Below the pieces are notes generated by a model. That model was not told where the DNA came from, did not search any database, and saw only the letters and a list, made by a program, of their open reading frames with translations. From a virus: a stretch of 21,822 nucleotides of DNA. The DNA lies in IMG/VR virus record IMGVR_UViG_3300024518_000712, positions 1 through 21,822 of that record; one strand, written 5' to 3'. The translations under genes and the position numbers were made by a program. Every line of letters begins with the position of its first letter. Position 1 is the stretch's first letter. Shown here in pieces: positions 20,193 to 21,822 of the stretch.

Positions 20193-20423
20193 TCAGGCCA
20201 CCTCCCGGTTAAGGATGTGCCTGACGGACTCTTCGAGTTCGTCGATGGAGGCCATGCGGGAGGCGATCCCGCCATGCTTCTCGGCGAGGGCGTTGGCCCG
20301 CTCTTCGGTGATGCCGAAGTGGCGTTGGGACACCCACTCGCCGATCCACTGCCAGTCGGTCGGCTCGGCGGGTGCCATCGCGGCGGCGAGGTTGCCAAAG
20401 TGCTCTAGTACGGCGTCGGTCAT
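20193..20423 (-). CDS. first gene of right leftward operon, 76 aa, unknown
   Basis: MTDAVLEHFGNLAAAMAPAE from ATG 20423, with AGGAG about 9 bases upstream. An upstream in-frame ATG at 20456 would add MTINLRNRSAQ and would start at the predicted transcription start. The protein is helical: WQWIGEWVSQRHFGITEERA, NALAEKHGGIASRM and a final helix DELEESVRHILNREVA. No family recognised; the first position in the operon behind a regulated promoter suggests an early accessory function. Its leader is shared with the other leftward operon. Confidence 0.75.
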   Translation of the reverse strand: MTDAVLEHFGNLAAAMAPAEPTDWQWIGEWVSQRHFGITEERANALAEKHGGIASRMASIDELEESVRHILNREVA

Positions 20424-20456
20424 CTGGGCACTCCTGTTGCGAAGGTTAATTGTCAT
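20424..20456 (-). promoter_or_regulatory. conserved leader / ribosome-binding element, copy 2
   Basis: Contains AACCTTCGCAACAGGAG (complement of 20431-20447), identical over 17 bases to the leader at 1022-1038, and keeps the same 33-base distance between upstream and main ATG. A looser third version is on the plus strand at 20557-20573. Confidence 0.65.
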
Positions 20457-20461
20457 GAACC

Positions 20462-20490
20462 AATATGGGGACAGATGCCCCCACACGCAA
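20462..20490 (-). promoter_or_regulatory. leftward promoter of right small-gene operon
   Basis: -35 TTGCGT (20490-20485), 17-base spacer, -10 CATATT (20467-20462), predicted start near 20455. Same hexamers as at 1083-1054, and again a palindrome fills the spacer. The duplication makes this more convincing than the hexamers alone. Confidence 0.6.
20467..20482. promoter_or_regulatory. palindromic operator, copy 2
   Basis: GGGGACAGATGCCCCC: an inverted repeat with one mismatched pair in the 7-base arms, lying in the promoter spacer exactly as copy 1 does. Confidence 0.6.
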
Positions 20491-20503
20491 GGCCATCCCC
20501 AAG

Positions 20504-20519
20504 GGGGGCGTCTGCCCCC
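20504..20519. promoter_or_regulatory. palindromic operator, copy 3
   Basis: GGGGGCGTCTGCCCCC: 6-base arms pair perfectly. Its centre is 37 bases from that of copy 2, upstream of the leftward -35 and on the side facing the rightward operon. It may serve as a second site for co-operative binding or act on a rightward promoter. Confidence 0.5.
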
Positions 20520-20556
20520 TAGCACGGCGGCGGCGGCTGGGGTTACCTTGACTCGT

Positions 20557-20573
20557 GACCTTCGACACAGGAG
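20557..20573 (+). promoter_or_regulatory. diverged third copy of the leader element, plus strand
   Basis: GACCTTCGACACAGGAG matches the leader block at 14 of 17 bases, and AGGAG lies 7 bases before an ATG at 20580. A TTGACT at 20548-20553 is close, but I find no good matching -10, so the promoter of the rightward operon is not identified. Confidence 0.45.
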
Positions 20574-20579
20574 TCCAAG

Positions 20580-20765
20580 ATGCAATTCCCGCCAAAGCAC
20601 CATATCCAACACGTCGACACCCTCGTGTCGGTGGCCTCTATGTTGAGGAGCTATGCCGAAAGGTGCTCCCGGCGAGTCACTCCTTCGTCGAAGGCGGCTA
20701 AGGGGGTCACCACACGTTCAACCTTCAAAAGGAGAACCCATGACTACAGAGGAACTGCTGCATAA
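20580..20765 (+). CDS. possible small leader protein, up to 61 aa
   Basis: MQFPPKHHIQHVDTLVSVAS begins at ATG 20580, with AGGAG 7 bases upstream inside a copy of the conserved leader. The first 30 residues look helical and protein-like; the rest is basic and low in complexity. It overlaps the start of the nuclease gene by 26 bases in another frame. A 6-bp hairpin (CGACAC/GTGTCG, 20615-20630) lies within it. It could be a real small protein, a regulatory leader peptide or chance. Together with the control elements, it occupies the 316-base stretch between the divergent genes. Confidence 0.35.
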   Translation: MQFPPKHHIQHVDTLVSVASMLRSYAERCSRRVTPSSKAAKGVTTRSTFKRRTHDYRGTAA

Positions 20766-21606
20766 GCTCTTCACCGCGACGAAACACGCGAGGGAAGTCG
20801 TCTACTCCGTAAACAAGATGGGGTACACGATTGACGCGAAGCTCTACCGCCGTGTGACGAGTATGCTCGGCGGTGGCATCCCGAAGCCAGCCTTGGTCGG
20901 CTGGGGGATTAAGGCGACTAGCGAGTATGCTTGGGAGCATCGCGAGGTCTGGTCGAAGCTGAACAAGACGGACGCGATCAAGCTGCTCAAGGGCTCGCCG
21001 TACAGCCAGCGCGACGATGCCGCCGCCCGTGGCACGGCAGTCCACAAGACGCTGGAAGCCCTGCTGGGCGACACGGAGATGCCGCAAGACCTGACAGAGG
21101 ACGAGCAGGCGTGTGCCGATGCTGCCGCTGACTTCCTCGCCTTGCGCGACTCGAAGCACCTCGGGACCGAGATCACGGTGTTCAACGACTCGCTGGGCAG
21201 AGGCTACGCGGGCACCCTCGACCTCTGGGAGGTCGACCGGGACGGCCAGACTTGGATTCTGGATTATAAAACATCCAAGAGCGGGGTCTTCCCCGACATG
21301 GCGATCCAACAGGTGGCCTACCAACGCGCAGAGTATGCGCTGGTCAAAGCGAGGCCGCTCGGTGATGGGAAGTCTGTCGCGAAAGTCATACCGTGGGGGC
21401 CTGAGTACGCAGAGCGACTCGGCATCGTCCACGTGAGCCCAGAGGGTGCCGTTCTCCATCCGATCAAGAACCCCGACAGCCTCGTGCCGATCTTGGAGTC
21501 GGCGGCGACGATCTCGCAGTGGCTGTCGGATACGAATTCGTTTCGCAAGACACCCCGCGAGCGAGTGTATGAAGATCCAATCACTTTGAAAGGAGTCGAG
21601 CAATGA
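20740..21606 (+). CDS. PD-(D/E)XK nuclease, Cas4/RecB-like exonuclease, 288 aa
   Basis: The ATG at 20740 is chosen because AAAAGGAG lies 6 bases upstream; a longer frame from 20653 adds a basic, implausible start. Nuclease core in order: RGTAVH (His102), GTEITVF (Glu144), AGTLDLWEV (Asp161), ILDYKTSK (Asp175, Lys177) and the QxxxY motif IQQVAYQRAEY (Gln190, Tyr194). This is the RecB/Cas4 group, which in phages processes DNA ends for recombination or replication. No four-Cys iron-sulphur cluster of true Cas4 is seen. Its rightward operon faces away from the leftward one. The stop overlaps the next ATG. Confidence 0.88.
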   Translation: MTTEELLHKLFTATKHAREVVYSVNKMGYTIDAKLYRRVTSMLGGGIPKPALVGWGIKATSEYAWEHREVWSKLNKTDAIKLLKGSPYSQRDDAAARGTAVHKTLEALLGDTEMPQDLTEDEQACADAAADFLALRDSKHLGTEITVFNDSLGRGYAGTLDLWEVDRDGQTWILDYKTSKSGVFPDMAIQQVAYQRAEYALVKARPLGDGKSVAKVIPWGPEYAERLGIVHVSPEGAVLHPIKNPDSLVPILESAATISQWLSDTNSFRKTPRERVYEDPITLKGVEQ

Positions 21607-21822
21607 GCAGAACAGATGAGTTGAAGGCCAGCGGAGCGGTGGCACGGACCAAGGAGGTCAGCGGAGACGCATCGATGGAGCCTGCCGCATACGTTAAGTG
21701 GGGCGACGAGTACGCCTACGTGGAGGGTCAGGTCATGGAGTTGTGGGACTCGCCGAAGGGCTACGGCGAGAGCGTCTCGATGGCACTCACCAGTTGCTCT
21801 GATGGTCTCATGGGCAAGCTGG
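21603..21822 (+). CDS. unidentified protein, N-terminal 73 residues (runs off window)
   Basis: Begins MSRTDELKASGAVARTKEVS at an ATGA overlap with the nuclease, with AAAGGAG upstream. After a charged N-terminus the segment AYVKWGDEYAYVEGQVMELW and the following GESVSMALTSC look like beta strands, perhaps of an OB-like fold. With a recombination nuclease upstream, a single-strand DNA-binding or recombination partner is one guess. Too little is visible to assign it. Confidence 0.7.
   Translation, partial: MSRTDELKASGAVARTKEVSGDASMEPAAYVKWGDEYAYVEGQVMELWDSPKGYGESVSMALTSCSDGLMGKL

Noticed and set aside
20653-20739. Longer start for the nuclease gene
   Set aside because: The added residues are basic and unlike the family; the ATG at 20740 has a much better Shine-Dalgarno.
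20725-21645. Minus-strand frame of 306 codons opposite the nuclease gene
   Set aside because: The plus frame has all PD-(D/E)XK motifs and a ribosome-binding site; the minus frame is Arg/Leu-rich shadow.

Overview
The window is a stretch of a tailed double-stranded DNA phage (or prophage) genome with siphovirus architecture. It has an HK97-type major capsid protein, head-tail connector genes, two tail-tube-like proteins, a frameshifted tail assembly chaperone, a short tape measure (566 residues), a tail-tip cluster, a chaperone-tipped fibre and a lysis cassette. The sequence is GC-rich, with tight gene packing, ATGA/TGATG overlaps and good Shine-Dalgarno sites. I see no rRNA, tRNA, integrase or CRISPR. 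The host cannot be named. The order tape measure, two tail-tip proteins, DC-motif protein and J-like hub, plus a GTA-type 3TM holin, resembles marine and alphaproteobacterial siphoviruses and gene transfer agents, but this is only a resemblance.

Layout: (1) 1-1047, minus strand: a three-gene leftward operon ending, off the left edge, in a SNF2/SMARCAL1-like helicase. (2) 1048-1319: a divergent control region with a leftward promoter over a palindromic operator, a candidate rightward late promoter, a strong intrinsic terminator and a hairpin covering the ribosome-binding region of the capsid gene. (3) 1320-17901, plus strand: one long late operon: capsid, putative cement protein, connectors, tail, fibre, holin and M15-type endolysin. 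(4) 17911-20456, minus strand: a second leftward operon of ten small genes, including a papain/C39-like protein, two zinc-ribbon proteins, a helix-turn-helix protein and two overlapping 40-residue membrane proteins. (5) 20457-20739: a second divergent control region. (6) From 20580 or 20740 on, plus strand: a rightward operon with a Cas4/RecB-like PD-(D/E)XK nuclease and an unidentified partial gene.

The most notable signal is regulatory. The two leftward operons, about 19.4 kb apart, start with the same module: a TTGCGT/CATATT promoter, a 16-bp palindrome (consensus GGGGRCA-NN-YGYCCCC) filling its spacer, and a leader with an identical 17-base block ending in the Shine-Dalgarno sequence. A third palindrome and a diverged third leader lie on the rightward side of the right control region, and a fourth, imperfect palindrome lies just downstream of the candidate late promoter. 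This suggests one phage regulator (perhaps the small HTH protein at 18648-18848) co-ordinating several operons. The terminator between the late promoter and the capsid gene suggests that late transcription may also need antitermination.

Terminase, portal and prohead protease are absent from the window, so the head module is split or the genes lie elsewhere in the genome.
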